This document shows positions 1-10,313 of a stretch of 43,209 nt of DNA, piece by piece. The position numbers and the translations under genes are program-made. The stretch spans positions 1 through 43,209 of the forward strand of contig JACPEI010000021.1 of the NCBI GenBank assembly GCA_016183575.1, written 5' to 3'. Positions within the stretch are counted from its first letter, which is position 1, and each line of letters opens with the position of its first letter. This DNA is from Nitrosomonadales bacterium (GTDB lineage: Bacteria > Pseudomonadota > Gammaproteobacteria > Burkholderiales > Gallionellaceae). The notes below the pieces were generated by a model that was not told the origin of the DNA, searched no databases, and worked only from the letters and a program-made list of their open reading frames with translations.

Positions 1-144
1 GTGCGCACAGCGCACGCTACCCCCTGACAAATAGGGCACAGCGGCAAAGCATCGTCCGGCCCATCGCAGCCGTTATTTTGATACAGACAAAGAGGCGCAA
101 TTCCTTTAATCTGCATACTCCGCAACCCGTACAAGGAGCTCAAC

Positions 145-336
145 ATGAAAACCAACGTAGGCAATATAGATCGTATTTTGCGCATCGTGGCAGGTCTGGT
201 GCTCATCGCGCTGGCGGCAACCGGGATAATCGGCATTTGGGGCTGGATAGGCATAGTGCCTTTGCTGACCGGTATTTTCAGGTTCTGCCCGGCATATGCC
301 CTGCTTGGCATGAGCACTTGCCCGATGAAAAAATAA
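145..336 (+). CDS. YgaP-like inner-membrane protein (DUF2892)
   Basis: A 63-residue protein of the DUF2892 family, the membrane part of YgaP. Two hydrophobic stretches (about residues 11-31 and 33-46) follow the family start motif N-x-G-x2-D-R (residues 4-10). The FCPAY...LG.STC tail carries Cys48 and Cys59. The start is fixed by an AGGAG ribosome site 6-7 bases upstream. E. coli YgaP adds a rhodanese domain that is absent here, which is usual for stand-alone members. Function is unknown; a link to sulfur chemistry or redox is only suggested by YgaP. A terminator follows directly, so it is a single-gene unit. Confidence 0.85.
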   Translation: MKTNVGNIDRILRIVAGLVLIALAATGIIGIWGWIGIVPLLTGIFRFCPAYALLGMSTCPMKK

Positions 337-359
337 TTCCTCGATTGAATATCCACTGC

Positions 360-386
360 GCCCGATAACTTTTATCGGGCGTTTTT
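360..386 (+). terminator. Rho-independent terminator of the DUF2892 gene
   Basis: A perfect 9-bp stem (360-368 with 372-380) closes a 3-base loop and is followed by a run of five T (382-386). It separates the small membrane-protein gene from copA. Confidence 0.85.
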
Positions 387-429
387 ACACCCACGCCGCT
401 CTTCGGCAAGATGTGCATATAATTGACGC

Positions 430-2689
<2,260 letters not shown>

Positions 2690-2691
<2 letters not shown>

Positions 2692-2714
2692 AAAAGCCGG
2701 GTACTTCCCGGCTT
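2690..2714. terminator. Bidirectional terminator between copA and slyD
   Basis: An 8-bp stem (2694-2701 with 2707-2714) closes a five-base loop. On the minus strand it is followed by six T, so it best ends the bcp-slyD transcript. It lies immediately after the copA stop codon and can end that transcript as well, though the plus-strand T run is poor. Confidence 0.8.
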
Positions 2715-2833
2715 CTCATCGTGCGTGGTTGGAAAGCACTTGCCAAATGTCCGCACCACCCATTTTCTCGCAGGCATGTTCATCGCGGATGATGGTAAAT
2801 TCGCTTGAAAACAGAACCTGCTGAAATAGGCTC

Positions 2834-3328
2834 CTAATGGAGGTGGCCACCACCTTCATCATGCACATGCCCATGTGCCAGCTCTTCCGCAGTAGCCGGG
2901 CGCACGCCTGTCACGGTGCAATTGAAGGACAGCGTCTTGCCGGCCAGCGGATGGTTACCGTCCACCGTCACTTCATCGTCGGTCACATCAACCACGGTAT
3001 AAAGCAAAAAATCTTCTTCATCTTCATCGGAACCTTCAGGAGCGCCTTCGAACTGCATACCGACTGCGACTTCTTCCGGGAAGGCGTTGCGCGCTTCGAC
3101 TTCGACCAGTTGGTGGTCATATTCGCCGAAGGCATCGTCGGGCTGCAAGGTCACGCTGCATTGATCGCCAACATTCTTGCCGTGCAAGGCTTCCTCGACC
3201 AGCGGAAAAATACCGTCATAGCCACCGTGCAGATAGCTGACCGGTTCTTCGACTTTTTCCAGCAGCTCACCTTCGGAGTCGAATAATTCATAGCGCAGGG
3301 AAACAACGGTGTCTTTGGTTATGTTCAT
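2834..3328 (-). CDS. slyD: FKBP-type peptidyl-prolyl isomerase, SlyD-like
   Basis: A 164-residue cytoplasmic prolyl isomerase/chaperone of the SlyD type. The FKBP half is split by an insert-in-flap chaperone domain (about residues 65-125, starting near FGEYDHQLVEV). The C-terminus ends in a short His-rich tail, GHVHDEGGGHLH, which in SlyD binds nickel and other metals. The tail is shorter than in E. coli SlyD. The ATG overlaps the stop of the upstream bcp gene in an ATGA, so the two are translationally coupled; the pair looks like one operon for protein folding and peroxide defence. The start is set by that overlap. Confidence 0.9.
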   Translation of the reverse strand: MNITKDTVVSLRYELFDSEGELLEKVEEPVSYLHGGYDGIFPLVEEALHGKNVGDQCSVTLQPDDAFGEYDHQLVEVEARNAFPEEVAVGMQFEGAPEGSDEDEEDFLLYTVVDVTDDEVTVDGNHPLAGKTLSFNCTVTGVRPATAEELAHGHVHDEGGGHLH

Positions 3329-3804
3329 TTCAGTTCCTTTATCAAATTAAAAATTTCCTGTGCATGTCCATGTGCATGAACACCATACATGACATGGCGC
3401 AGCGTACCCTGCTTGTCGATGACAAAAGTGGAGCGCTGAATGACGTGTTTTTTGTGCCCGTCCACTTCCTTTTCAATCATCACGCCGTAGCGTTTGCAGA
3501 CGCGCGCATCGGGATCTGAGAGCAGCAACACCGACAGCCCATGCTTATCGCGGAACGATGCATGGCTCAAACAATCGTCGCGGCTGATGCCGACCACGAT
3601 GGTGTCCAGCTTGGCGAGGTCATCATCGAGTTCGCTGAACTCATTGGCTTCCATAGCGCAGCCCGGCGTATCGTCCTTTGGGTAAAAATACAGCACGACA
3701 TTTTTCTTGCCCTGAAGCGAGGTAAGCGCAAAAGTTTCCATGTCGGCATCCGGCAACTCGAAGTGCGGCGCTTCCATTCCAACGTCAAGATGAACTGATT
3801 GCAT
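3325..3804 (-). CDS. bcp: Thioredoxin-dependent peroxiredoxin, Bcp/PrxQ type
   Basis: A 159-residue peroxiredoxin that reduces hydrogen and organic peroxides in the cytoplasm. The active-site motif PKDDTPGC (42-49) holds the peroxidatic Cys49. In PrxQ/Bcp enzymes of the E. coli type a resolving cysteine sits five residues later; here that position is Asn54 (C-A-M-E-A-N). This enzyme must therefore use another cysteine (for example in DDCLSH or RVCKRY) or work as a 1-Cys type. The start has a strong AGGGGG ribosome site. It is the first gene of the bcp-slyD pair and overlaps slyD by four bases. Confidence 0.92.
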   Translation of the reverse strand: MQSVHLDVGMEAPHFELPDADMETFALTSLQGKKNVVLYFYPKDDTPGCAMEANEFSELDDDLAKLDTIVVGISRDDCLSHASFRDKHGLSVLLLSDPDARVCKRYGVMIEKEVDGHKKHVIQRSTFVIDKQGTLRHVMYGVHAHGHAQEIFNLIKELK

Positions 3805-3838
3805 TAATATTTCCCCCTGTGCGGCATTTTAAACACTT

Positions 3839-3895
3839 TTCGGCGGCATTATAAAAATTTTTGCGCCGCCGAACCGGACATGAGACGACTATAAT
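3839..3895. promoter_or_regulatory. Divergent promoter region with a 9-bp dyad
   Basis: The region between bcp and the broken gene has a perfect inverted repeat (3839-3847 with 3865-3873) flanking an AT-rich centre. A consensus plus-strand -10 box TATAAT lies at 3890-3895, and its mirror TATAAT on the minus strand at 3854-3849 faces bcp. No good -35 box is visible for either. Likely a shared promoter/operator; the binding protein is unknown. Confidence 0.35.
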
Positions 3896-4002
3896 TCACT
3901 CCGTCAAATATATGCTTCATGCCCATTTAGATTGAACGAACTGCTTTACCTTTGGCATTTGGACGACCCATATTTTTCTCATCTGAATTTCAGGAGCAAA
4001 TC

Positions 4003-4402
4003 ATGAGTGACGGCACGCTGCAACACATCAGGCTGGACGGTATCGTGGATTACATCGCAGCACTGGATACGCTGTGCAAACTAGCACACCATAATTTGTA
4101 TTTGTTTGATAAAAATTTCGACGGCCTGGGGTTTAACAGCGAAGCACGCTATGAAACGCTGCGCGGCTTTTTGCTCGCCAGCCCCGCCAACCGGTTGTTT
4201 GTGCTGGCACATGACACACACTACCTGTCCACCCTGTACCCGCGTATGCGATGCGCATTATGTGCGCCGCTTCCATTTCGATGATCCGCGCGGCATTCTG
4301 GCACAGCATGACCCGGAAAATGCGCGCGTCTTGAAATCGCGCTTTATGGAAATCTGGACAGCTTCACACCCGTCGGCAACCACCACGAGACTGGTGCTAT
4401 AG
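4003..4402 (+). pseudogene. Broken gene, uncharacterised betaproteobacterial family
   Basis: The start at 4003 has a CAGGAG ribosome site and reads well to about 4244, ending in a stretch like LFVLAHDTHYLSTLYPRMR. The reading then has to change frame: the continuation YVRRFHFDDPRGILAQHD...SRFMEIW is in another frame from about 4255 to the stop at 4402. Both parts look like one conserved cytoplasmic protein family of unknown function (DUF7931-like, from memory). A middle section seems to be missing, since the protein would be only about 130 residues. This is most simply an internal deletion with frameshift. A deletion in the assembly cannot be excluded. Confidence 0.65.
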
Positions 4403-4447
4403 CAAAAAAAGTTGCAAATCCGCTGGATTTCCTATATCCAAGTGCTA

Positions 4448-4478
4448 GAATACGCCGCCTTTGATTTTAGGCGTATTC
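4448..4478. repeat. 9-bp inverted repeat before the lipoprotein gene
   Basis: GAATACGCC (4448-4456) is repeated inverted at 4470-4478 around a 13-base loop. It sits about 80 bases before the lipoprotein start. It could end transcripts from the broken gene or act as an operator; there is no T run, so the first role is weak. Confidence 0.35.
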
Positions 4479-4555
4479 CGGCTATTAATTGCGAATGCGT
4501 TTAAAGTCAGGTAAAAATTTGCGCTTTTTAACTTAAATCTCCCAAGGAATTGATA

Positions 4556-4774
4556 ATGAAACTCTCTGCTCTTGTTGCTGCCCTGTTGGCTCTTGCCTTG
4601 ACCGCTTGCGGTGGAAAACCTGCTGAAGCTCCTGCTCCTGCACCAGCTCCTGCTGTTGAAGCCGCTCCTGCTGCAGCACCAGCTGCTGAGGCTGCTTCTG
4701 CTCCGGCTGCCGCTCCTGAAGCCGCTCCTGCTGCTGCACCAGCTGCTCCGGCTGCACCTGCCGCCGCGAAGTAA
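4556..4774 (+). CDS. Small Ala/Pro-rich lipoprotein
   Basis: A 72-residue predicted lipoprotein. The N-terminus is a signal peptide with a lipobox ending LTAC (Cys about residue 18), followed by GGK. The rest is low-complexity Ala/Pro/Glu sequence made of degenerate repeats of the type APAPAPA and EAAPAAAPA. Such tails are extended linkers across the periplasm or at the outer membrane. The ATG at 4556 has AAGGA seven bases upstream; an in-frame TTG two codons earlier is less likely. A strong terminator follows 20 bases after the stop, so the gene is a single unit. No function can be assigned. Confidence 0.7.
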   Translation: MKLSALVAALLALALTACGGKPAEAPAPAPAPAVEAAPAAAPAAEAASAPAAAPEAAPAAAPAAPAAPAAAK

Positions 4775-4790
4775 GCATCTAGCTTCAGGC

Positions 4791-4824
4791 AAATAAAAAG
4801 CCGGCGCAAGCCGGCTTTTTATTT
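4791..4824. terminator. Bidirectional terminator with GCAA tetraloop
   Basis: A perfect 15-bp stem (4791-4805 with 4810-4824) closes a GCAA tetraloop. The A/T-rich base gives a T run in both directions. It ends the lipoprotein gene from the left and the dapA-bamC-MBL operon from the right. Confidence 0.92.
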
Positions 4825-4839
4825 GCACTATCAAAATCT

Positions 4840-5634
4840 TCAGATAATTTCGCGCCAGGCGAATCCCTCCTCCTGCGTCGCCACTCCCACCCAACTCGCT
4901 TCGCAATTCAGCACATCACTCAATGCCCGCACGGCGAGTGTCGCCGTGTTGTTCTGGCGGCTGAGGTGCGCGGCAACCAGGTGCTGCAAACGGCTCGCAT
5001 CCAGCCGGCTCAAAATACCGGCGGCATCCTGATTGTTCAGGTGCCCGAAACGTCCGCCCACGCGCTGCTTGAGGTGGTATGGGTAATCGCCGTTTCTCAG
5101 CATGCCGCTATCGTGGTTGCACTCCAATACCAGCGCATCGCAACCGCTCAGGGTCTGTTCGATATATGCCGTACTGCATCCGGCATCGGTCAATACGCCC
5201 AGCCGCCGCGTCCCATCATTGAATACAAATTGCACCGGCTCGGCGGCATCATGCGGAACCGGGTAGGGAATGATTTCGATCTCGCCGATTGCGAACGCCT
5301 GATGGGAATCAATTTCATGGAGATGGACAATGCCGGCAAAGGTTTTCGGCTGGCTGCGCAATGTGCCGTGGGTGAGCCAAACCGGCAGGTTGAATTTGCG
5401 CGCCAGCCGCGCCACACCGCCGCTGTGGTCGCCATGCTCATGCGTGACGACAATACCGCTCAACTGCTCGGCGGATACACCCAGACGCGCCAGCCGCAAG
5501 AGGGTGTCTTTCAGTCCAAAACCGCAATCCATCAGCACCAGCGTCTGACGGGTGCCCGAACAAAAGCTTTTCGTACCGGCCGCAATCAGCAGCGCGTTGC
5601 CTTCGCTGCCGCTGCCCAGAGAGGCAAATTTCAT
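4840..5634 (-). CDS. MBL-fold metallo-hydrolase, YycJ/WalJ-like
   Basis: A 264-residue metallo-beta-lactamase-fold hydrolase of the YycJ/WalJ kind. The family start MKFASLGSGSEGN is intact and fixes the start codon, although no good ribosome site precedes it. The metal-binding motif T-H-E-H-G-D-H is at 64-70 (His65, His67, Asp69, His70), and a further metal ligand is likely in VLTDAGCST. Members have been linked to nuclease activity in DNA repair, but the substrate here is not known. It starts 20 bases after the bamC stop and so closes the dapA-bamC-MBL operon. Confidence 0.85.
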   Translation of the reverse strand: MKFASLGSGSEGNALLIAAGTKSFCSGTRQTLVLMDCGFGLKDTLLRLARLGVSAEQLSGIVVTHEHGDHSGGVARLARKFNLPVWLTHGTLRSQPKTFAGIVHLHEIDSHQAFAIGEIEIIPYPVPHDAAEPVQFVFNDGTRRLGVLTDAGCSTAYIEQTLSGCDALVLECNHDSGMLRNGDYPYHLKQRVGGRFGHLNNQDAAGILSRLDASRLQHLVAAHLSRQNNTATLAVRALSDVLNCEASWVGVATQEEGFAWREII

Positions 5635-5654
5635 GAAGCGGGCCGTCTGGCAAC

Positions 5655-6341
5655 CTACTGATTGATATTTTTGTAAATCGCCTCGATCATCTGCTTGGTC
5701 GCATCGTCGCTCGCACCGTCCTGATCGGTAACGGACACTTCGCACGCCGCGCCGCCATCCTTGACGTTCACGCGATAACGCATATTGGAGTCCCCGCTGC
5801 TTTTCCATATCTGCAGTTTATCCAGCCAGCCTTTTTCCGCCTTGACCGGACGCAGGAAGTAGATGCCCTTGACGCGATCCTTGTCTTCGACCGCCAGGCC
5901 CGCGCGCTCGATAGCCAGCCCCACCCTGCGCCAGGACCGGTCGAATGCATCGTTCATCACGATAATCTTGCTGCCGTCGAAAATTTCCTCCAAGCTGGCT
6001 GTTCCGGCCGGCCCCGAGGCGCTGATCGCCACTACACTGTTGGCCGCCACTGCCGCAACGGCTGGTTCTGTTTCTCTCGGCAATACCGCTCCGGCACTAC
6101 GATCTTGGTCTGTGCCGCCCTTGCTGTAATCGGAAAAAGTCGCAACCCCCTCGTCATTGCCCTGCGGCACCCTGTAGCGTTCATCGCTGGCGGGTGTAGT
6201 CAGGTCGGGCGGCACTTCCAGCGCCGGCACCTGCGCCGCGCCGGCGCTGTAATCGATACGCTTGCTGCCCAAACCAAGCGAGTTGCAACCCACCAGTGAA
6301 GCCAGCACCACACCATAAATCCCGATCTGCCAAACTTTCAT
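5655..6341 (-). CDS. bamC: Outer-membrane assembly lipoprotein BamC
   Basis: A 228-residue lipoprotein of the BAM complex, which inserts beta-barrels into the outer membrane. The signal peptide ends in a lipobox L-V-G-C with Cys19. The unstructured N-terminal lasso carries the family motif RIDY...ALEVPPDLTTP. One helix-grip domain (about residues 115-228) follows, with WRRVGLAIERAGL and KGIYFLRP. BamC of E. coli is about 340 residues with two such domains; this copy has room for only one. The start has a GGAGAG ribosome site. It follows dapA by 25 bases, the classical dapA-nlpB arrangement. Confidence 0.88.
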   Translation of the reverse strand: MKVWQIGIYGVVLASLVGCNSLGLGSKRIDYSAGAAQVPALEVPPDLTTPASDERYRVPQGNDEGVATFSDYSKGGTDQDRSAGAVLPRETEPAVAAVAANSVVAISASGPAGTASLEEIFDGSKIIVMNDAFDRSWRRVGLAIERAGLAVEDKDRVKGIYFLRPVKAEKGWLDKLQIWKSSGDSNMRYRVNVKDGGAACEVSVTDQDGASDDATKQMIEAIYKNINQ

Positions 6342-6366
6342 TGCTTCTCTCCAGCTATACAACTGA

Positions 6367-7245
6367 TTAATTGAACACGCCGGCCTGGCGCATCGCCGCC
6401 TCGACCACCCCTTGTGCGGATTGCGACAAGGGGGTAAGCGGCAGGCGCAGTACATTTTTCATTTTACCCATGCGCGCCACCGCCCACTTCACCGGAATCG
6501 GATTGGCTTCGACGAACAGGTTGCGGTGCAATCCGAGCAGGCGGAAATTGATTTCGCGCGCCTTGGCGACCTCGCCGTTCAAGGCCGCCGCACACATCTC
6601 GCGCATCAAACGGGGTGCGACGTTCGCCGTCACCGAAACCGTGCCATGCGCGCCGAGCAGCATCAATGCCAGCGTGCTGGCATCGTCGCCGCTGTATACC
6701 GCGAATCCTTCCGGCGCGCGTTGCAACAGGTCGCTGCCGCGCTCGATGTTGCCGGTCGCGTCCTTGATGCCGACGATGTTGGGAATCTGCGCCAGACGCA
6801 GCACGGTGTCGTTGCCCATGTCGGCAACGGTACGCCCCGGCACGTTATATAAAATATGCGGCATGCCCACCGCTTCGGCGATGGCCTTGAAGTGCTGGTA
6901 CAGGCCTTCCTGGGTCGGCTTGTTGTAATAGGGCACGACCGTCAGCGACGCATCCGCGCCGGCCTTTTTCGCGAACGCCGCCAGCCCGATGGCCTCTCTG
7001 GTCGAGTTCGCGCCGGTTCCGGCGATGACGGGAATGCGCCCGGCGGCGTGCTTCACCGCCTCGGTAATCAACAGCTCATGCTCTTCCACATCCACGGTAG
7101 GCGATTCGCCGGTGGTGCCGACCACCACGATGGCGTCCGTCCCCTGCTCGACGTGAAAATCAATCAACGCACGAAACGCCGCCAAGTCGAGGCTGCCGTC
7201 CTCATGCATCGGCGTGACGATTGCGACAATACTGCCCTTGATCAT
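6367..7245 (-). CDS. dapA: 4-hydroxy-tetrahydrodipicolinate synthase DapA
   Basis: A 292-residue enzyme that condenses pyruvate with aspartate semialdehyde, the first committed step to diaminopimelate and lysine. The TIM-barrel motifs are all present: GTTGES (43-48), Tyr133 in YNVPGRT, and the Schiff-base Lys161 in GIKDATG. Length is normal for the family. The start codon has AGGA five bases upstream; an in-frame extension of 17 codons upstream has no family similarity. First gene of the dapA-bamC-MBL operon, transcribed in the same direction as fur. Confidence 0.97.
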   Translation of the reverse strand: MIKGSIVAIVTPMHEDGSLDLAAFRALIDFHVEQGTDAIVVVGTTGESPTVDVEEHELLITEAVKHAAGRIPVIAGTGANSTREAIGLAAFAKKAGADASLTVVPYYNKPTQEGLYQHFKAIAEAVGMPHILYNVPGRTVADMGNDTVLRLAQIPNIVGIKDATGNIERGSDLLQRAPEGFAVYSGDDASTLALMLLGAHGTVSVTANVAPRLMREMCAAALNGEVAKAREINFRLLGLHRNLFVEANPIPVKWAVARMGKMKNVLRLPLTPLSQSAQGVVEAAMRQAGVFN

Positions 7246-7341
7246 TATTTCCTGCCACCCAAATAAATGCGGCATTCTACCGCAATCCGGCAACACGCCA
7301 AAGGGCAGCGCCGTGAAATATGTGGCGTCAGCAATTCATTA

Positions 7342-7770
7342 TCACTTATATGGGCACTTCTTTTTGGTGCAATCCGCATAGATATGGAGCGAGTGGTCGT
7401 GAACGGCAAAGCCGCGTTCGGCGGCGATCTTTTCCTGGCGCGACTCGATGGCCGCATCGTAAAACTCCTCGACATGGCCGCATTGCAGGCAAACGATGTG
7501 GTCATGGTGCTTGCCCTGATTGAGTTCGAACACAGACTTGCCGCCCTCGAAGTTGTGGCGCGTCAACAGTCCGGCCTGCTCGAACTGCGTCAGCACGCGG
7601 TAAACCGTGGCCAGCCCCACGTCATCGCCACTGGCCAGCAAATGCTTGTACACATCTTCCGCGCTCATGTGGCGCTCCTGCCCTAATTCGAACAACTCCA
7701 GTATCCTGATCCGTGGCACGGTGGATTTCAGGCCGGCATTTTTCAGATGCCCTGGTTGGGGTTTGTCCAT
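7342..7770 (-). CDS. fur: Ferric uptake regulator Fur
   Basis: A 142-residue Fe(II)-dependent repressor. The N-terminal winged helix ends in the recognition helix with GLATVYRVL (52-60). The dimerisation half holds the metal motif HHDHIVCLQC with Cys94 and Cys97. A second pair, Cys134 and Cys139, is at the C-terminus as in E. coli Fur. The start has an AGGAG site. The gene is divergent from feoAB, and the intergenic Fur box (7824-7844) can serve both, so fur is probably autoregulated. Confidence 0.95.
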   Translation of the reverse strand: MDKPQPGHLKNAGLKSTVPRIRILELFELGQERHMSAEDVYKHLLASGDDVGLATVYRVLTQFEQAGLLTRHNFEGGKSVFELNQGKHHDHIVCLQCGHVEEFYDAAIESRQEKIAAERGFAVHDHSLHIYADCTKKKCPYK

Positions 7771-7823
7771 ATCAACGCTCTCCTGTCTTTTTTTGCATCA
7801 TGCCTGAAGGTGCTTGCAATTGC

Positions 7824-7844
7824 AAATGAGAACTATTATCATTT
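7824..7844. promoter_or_regulatory. Fur box overlapping the feoA promoter
   Basis: The 21 bases AAATGAGAACTATTATCATTT closely follow the Fur-box pattern of AAT/ATT hexamers in inverted arrangement. A -10-like TATTAT (7834-7839) is inside the box, so bound Fur would block RNA polymerase. The right edge is only 3 bases from the feoA ATG. The box lies between divergent fur and feoA. Confidence 0.85.
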
Positions 7845-7847
7845 GCT

Positions 7848-8081
7848 ATGCCTTCCACCACCCTAGCCACCCTGCACCCCGGCGAGTTAGCCACCATCGT
7901 CGCGATCCACGCCGAGGAAGCCCTGCACCAGCGCCTGCTCGCGCTGGGTTTCCGCAGCGGCAAGCAGATCGAGCTGATCCGCAAGGCGAGTTTCTCCGGC
8001 CCGTTGCAGGTGCGCATCGGCACCACCGACATCCTGCTGCGGCGCAGCGAGGCTGCCAAAATCACGGTGTGCAAGGTATGA
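7848..8081 (+). CDS. feoA: Ferrous iron transport protein FeoA
   Basis: A 77-residue SH3-like cytoplasmic protein that supports FeoB-driven Fe(II) uptake. The family pattern is clear: L-x2-L-x-P-G-x3-T near the N-terminus, then LLALGFRSGKQIEL and the C-terminal strand LRRSEAAKITV. There is no ribosome site: the ATG follows the Fur box by three bases, and the promoter -10 is inside that box, so the transcript should be leaderless or nearly so. Its stop overlaps the feoB start in an ATGA. Expressed under iron limitation by inference from the Fur box. Confidence 0.92.
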   Translation: MPSTTLATLHPGELATIVAIHAEEALHQRLLALGFRSGKQIELIRKASFSGPLQVRIGTTDILLRRSEAAKITVCKV

Positions 8082-9865
8082 AACGCATCGCACTCCTCGG
8101 CATGCCCAACACCGGCAAGTCCACGTTGTTCAACCGCCTGACCGGCGGCGCGGCGCGCGTCGGCAACTGGCCGGGCATCACCGTAGAATTGCTCAGCGGC
8201 AAGATCCTGCTCGGCGGCGACATGGTGGAAATCATCGACCTGCCCGGCATCTACGACCTGCACGGTTTCTCGGACGACGAGCAGGTGGTGCGCCATTTCC
8301 TGCACGACAACGTGCCGGATCTCGCGCTGGTCATCATCAACGCCACGCAGATCGAGCGCCAGATGAGCCTGTTGCTGCAACTCAAGCAGCTCAACATGAA
8401 CCTGGTGGTGCTGCTCAACATGGCGGACGAAGCCAAAAAATACGGCATCACCATCAACGGCAGGAAAATGTCCGAACTGCTGGGTATGCCGATTTTCCTG
8501 CTCAGCGGAAAATACGGCAGCGGCTATCCGGAAGCCCTGCAGGCGATCACCAGGGCATTGCGCTACCCAACGCCCGGCATGGCCGAACAGCTGCGCAGCC
8601 AGCTGGAACAGGATGTGCATATCGAAGCGGAAATGGCGCGCGTGCTCAGACATGCCGTGCAGATCCCGGCGCAACTGCCGGAAAACCTCACCGAAAAACT
8701 CGACCGCGTGATGCTGCATCCGTGGCTGGGACTGCCGATCTTTTTCGCCATCATGTACCTGCTGTTCCAGGGTATCTTCCTGCTCGGCCAGCCGCTGCAA
8801 ACCGGCGTCGCCAGTCTGTTCACCTGGCTGCGCGAGGCCGCGCTCGCGCCGCTGCTGGGCGGGCTGCCGCCAGCCGCGCAAGGACTGTTGATCGACGGTA
8901 TTTACAATGGCGTCGCCACCGTCGCCGCATTCGTGCCGCTGATCGTGCTGTTCTTCCTGTTCATGGCGATGGTGGAAGACAGCGGCTACCTGTCGCGCGC
9001 CGCGTTTTTGATGGACGCGCTGATGGCGCGTCTCGGACTGGACGGGCGCGGCTTCGTGATGCTGCTGATGGGCTTCGGCTGCAACGTGCCCGCACTGATG
9101 GGCACCCGCGTGATGCGTTCGCGCGCGATGCGCCTGCTGACCATGCTGGTGATCCCGTTCTCGCTGTGCTCGGCGCGCCTGCAGGTGTTCGTGTTCATCA
9201 CCGCCGCGCTGTTCTCGCCCAAAGCCGCGCCGCTCGTATTGTTCAGCCTGTACCTGTTCAGCTTTGCCGCCGCGATCCTCACCGCGCTGCTGTTCAAGGG
9301 CAAGTTCCTGAGCAACGAACCGTTCGTGCTGGAACTGCCGCCGTACCGCTTCCCCACCGCTTACCAGATTGTGATGCGCGGCTGGCTGGAAATACGCCAC
9401 TTTTTGCGCCGCGCCACCAAATTCATCATCGCCGGCGTCGTGCTGGTCTGGCTGCTCACCAACCTGCCGCCGTCCGCCGCGCCCGCCAGTCCCGATACGC
9501 TGGCCGGCATGATCGGCGGCTTCCTGCAGCCGGTCTTCGCACCGATCGGCATCAACGAGCAGCTCACCATCGCGCTGATCTTCGGCTTCGTCGCCAAGGA
9601 AATCGTCATCGGCGCGCTCGCGGTGATTTACGGCCTGAACGGCGCGGCATTGAGCGGCGCACTGGGACAGCAACTGGACTGGGTGCAGGCCTACAGTTTC
9701 ATGCTGTTCACGCTGATCTACATGCCGTGCCTCTCGACCATCGCCACGCTGCGCAGCGAGTCCAAAAACATGGGCTTCACCCTATTTACCATCGCCTGGT
9801 CGCTGACCCTGGCCTGGCTGGCGAGCTTCGCGTTTTATCAGGGCGCGCGGGCACTGGGATACTAA
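8078..9865 (+). CDS. feoB: Ferrous iron transporter FeoB
   Basis: A 595-residue inner-membrane Fe(II) transporter with an N-terminal G domain. Nucleotide motifs are G1 GMPNTGKST (8-16), G3 DLPG (54-57) and G4 NMAD (114-117), where FeoB proteins have Met in place of the Lys of NKxD. Two Gate regions with the core motifs DSGYLSRAAFLMD and GCNVPALMGTR follow. The C-terminal region has GFVAKEIVIGAL and YMPCLSTIA. It is shorter than E. coli FeoB (about 770 residues), a compact form also known elsewhere. It overlaps feoA by four bases. Codon use is GC-rich like the neighbours. Confidence 0.96.
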   Translation: MKRIALLGMPNTGKSTLFNRLTGGAARVGNWPGITVELLSGKILLGGDMVEIIDLPGIYDLHGFSDDEQVVRHFLHDNVPDLALVIINATQIERQMSLLLQLKQLNMNLVVLLNMADEAKKYGITINGRKMSELLGMPIFLLSGKYGSGYPEALQAITRALRYPTPGMAEQLRSQLEQDVHIEAEMARVLRHAVQIPAQLPENLTEKLDRVMLHPWLGLPIFFAIMYLLFQGIFLLGQPLQTGVASLFTWLREAALAPLLGGLPPAAQGLLIDGIYNGVATVAAFVPLIVLFFLFMAMVEDSGYLSRAAFLMDALMARLGLDGRGFVMLLMGFGCNVPALMGTRVMRSRAMRLLTMLVIPFSLCSARLQVFVFITAALFSPKAAPLVLFSLYLFSFAAAILTALLFKGKFLSNEPFVLELPPYRFPTAYQIVMRGWLEIRHFLRRATKFIIAGVVLVWLLTNLPPSAAPASPDTLAGMIGGFLQPVFAPIGINEQLTIALIFGFVAKEIVIGALAVIYGLNGAALSGALGQQLDWVQAYSFMLFTLIYMPCLSTIATLRSESKNMGFTLFTIAWSLTLAWLASFAFYQGARALGY

Positions 9866-9938
9866 GCAACATTTGGTAGATGTAGGAAACACTGTCTACA
9901 GCAACAACGCGTCATTATTAGTGATATAGTTCACAGCC

Positions 9939-10313
9939 ATGCGCGCTTACCTCGCTTTTCTGCTTGCCATCATGCTCTCACTGAACGCTGCTTACGCTGC
10001 ATCGGTGGGTGTTTGTGATGCACTTGAACACACATCGAACCACGCTGCACATTTCGGGCATCACAGCCACGAGCACAGTGACGATCACGCTCACGATGAA
10101 CCGGCAGTCGATGCTGATGGAGGAAGCGACATTTCTGTCGTCAGCGACCACCACCATGACCATGTGCATGCGGCTTTTTCCTGCCTGCTGTCGGACACCA
10201 TTGATGTGATACCGCTTGAGGGGTGCAGCCCCCTGATTGTAATCCCAGACAGCACTTTTATCTCGGCACCACAAGCTCTCATCGAGCATCCACCCAGAGC
10301 AGCCCTCGCCTGA
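9939..10313 (+). CDS. CzcI-like His-rich periplasmic protein
   Basis: A 124-residue secreted protein at the head of the metal-efflux block. A signal peptide (about residues 1-21, ending AYAA) is followed by Cys26 and a His/Asp-rich segment HFGHHSHEHSDDHAHDE (about 38-54), then a second cluster DHHHDHVHAAFSC. This matches the CzcI pattern of a Cys followed by HFGHHxHxH. CzcI proteins sit beside czcCBA systems and are thought to modulate their induction or bind metal in the periplasm. The exact role is not known. No strong ribosome site is seen. The 279 bases up to the next gene show no other gene. Confidence 0.7.
   Translation: MRAYLAFLLAIMLSLNAAYAASVGVCDALEHTSNHAAHFGHHSHEHSDDHAHDEPAVDADGGSDISVVSDHHHDHVHAAFSCLLSDTIDVIPLEGCSPLIVIPDSTFISAPQALIEHPPRAALA

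Noticed and set aside
1-15. GTGCGC/GCGCAC inverted repeat at the window start
   Set aside because: Only six bases per arm, truncated by the window edge, no T run; nothing can be concluded.
7772-9673. Open frame of 633 codons opposite feoAB
   Set aside because: It lies antisense to feoA and feoB with all their motifs intact and shows only low-complexity His/Gln/Arg sequence.
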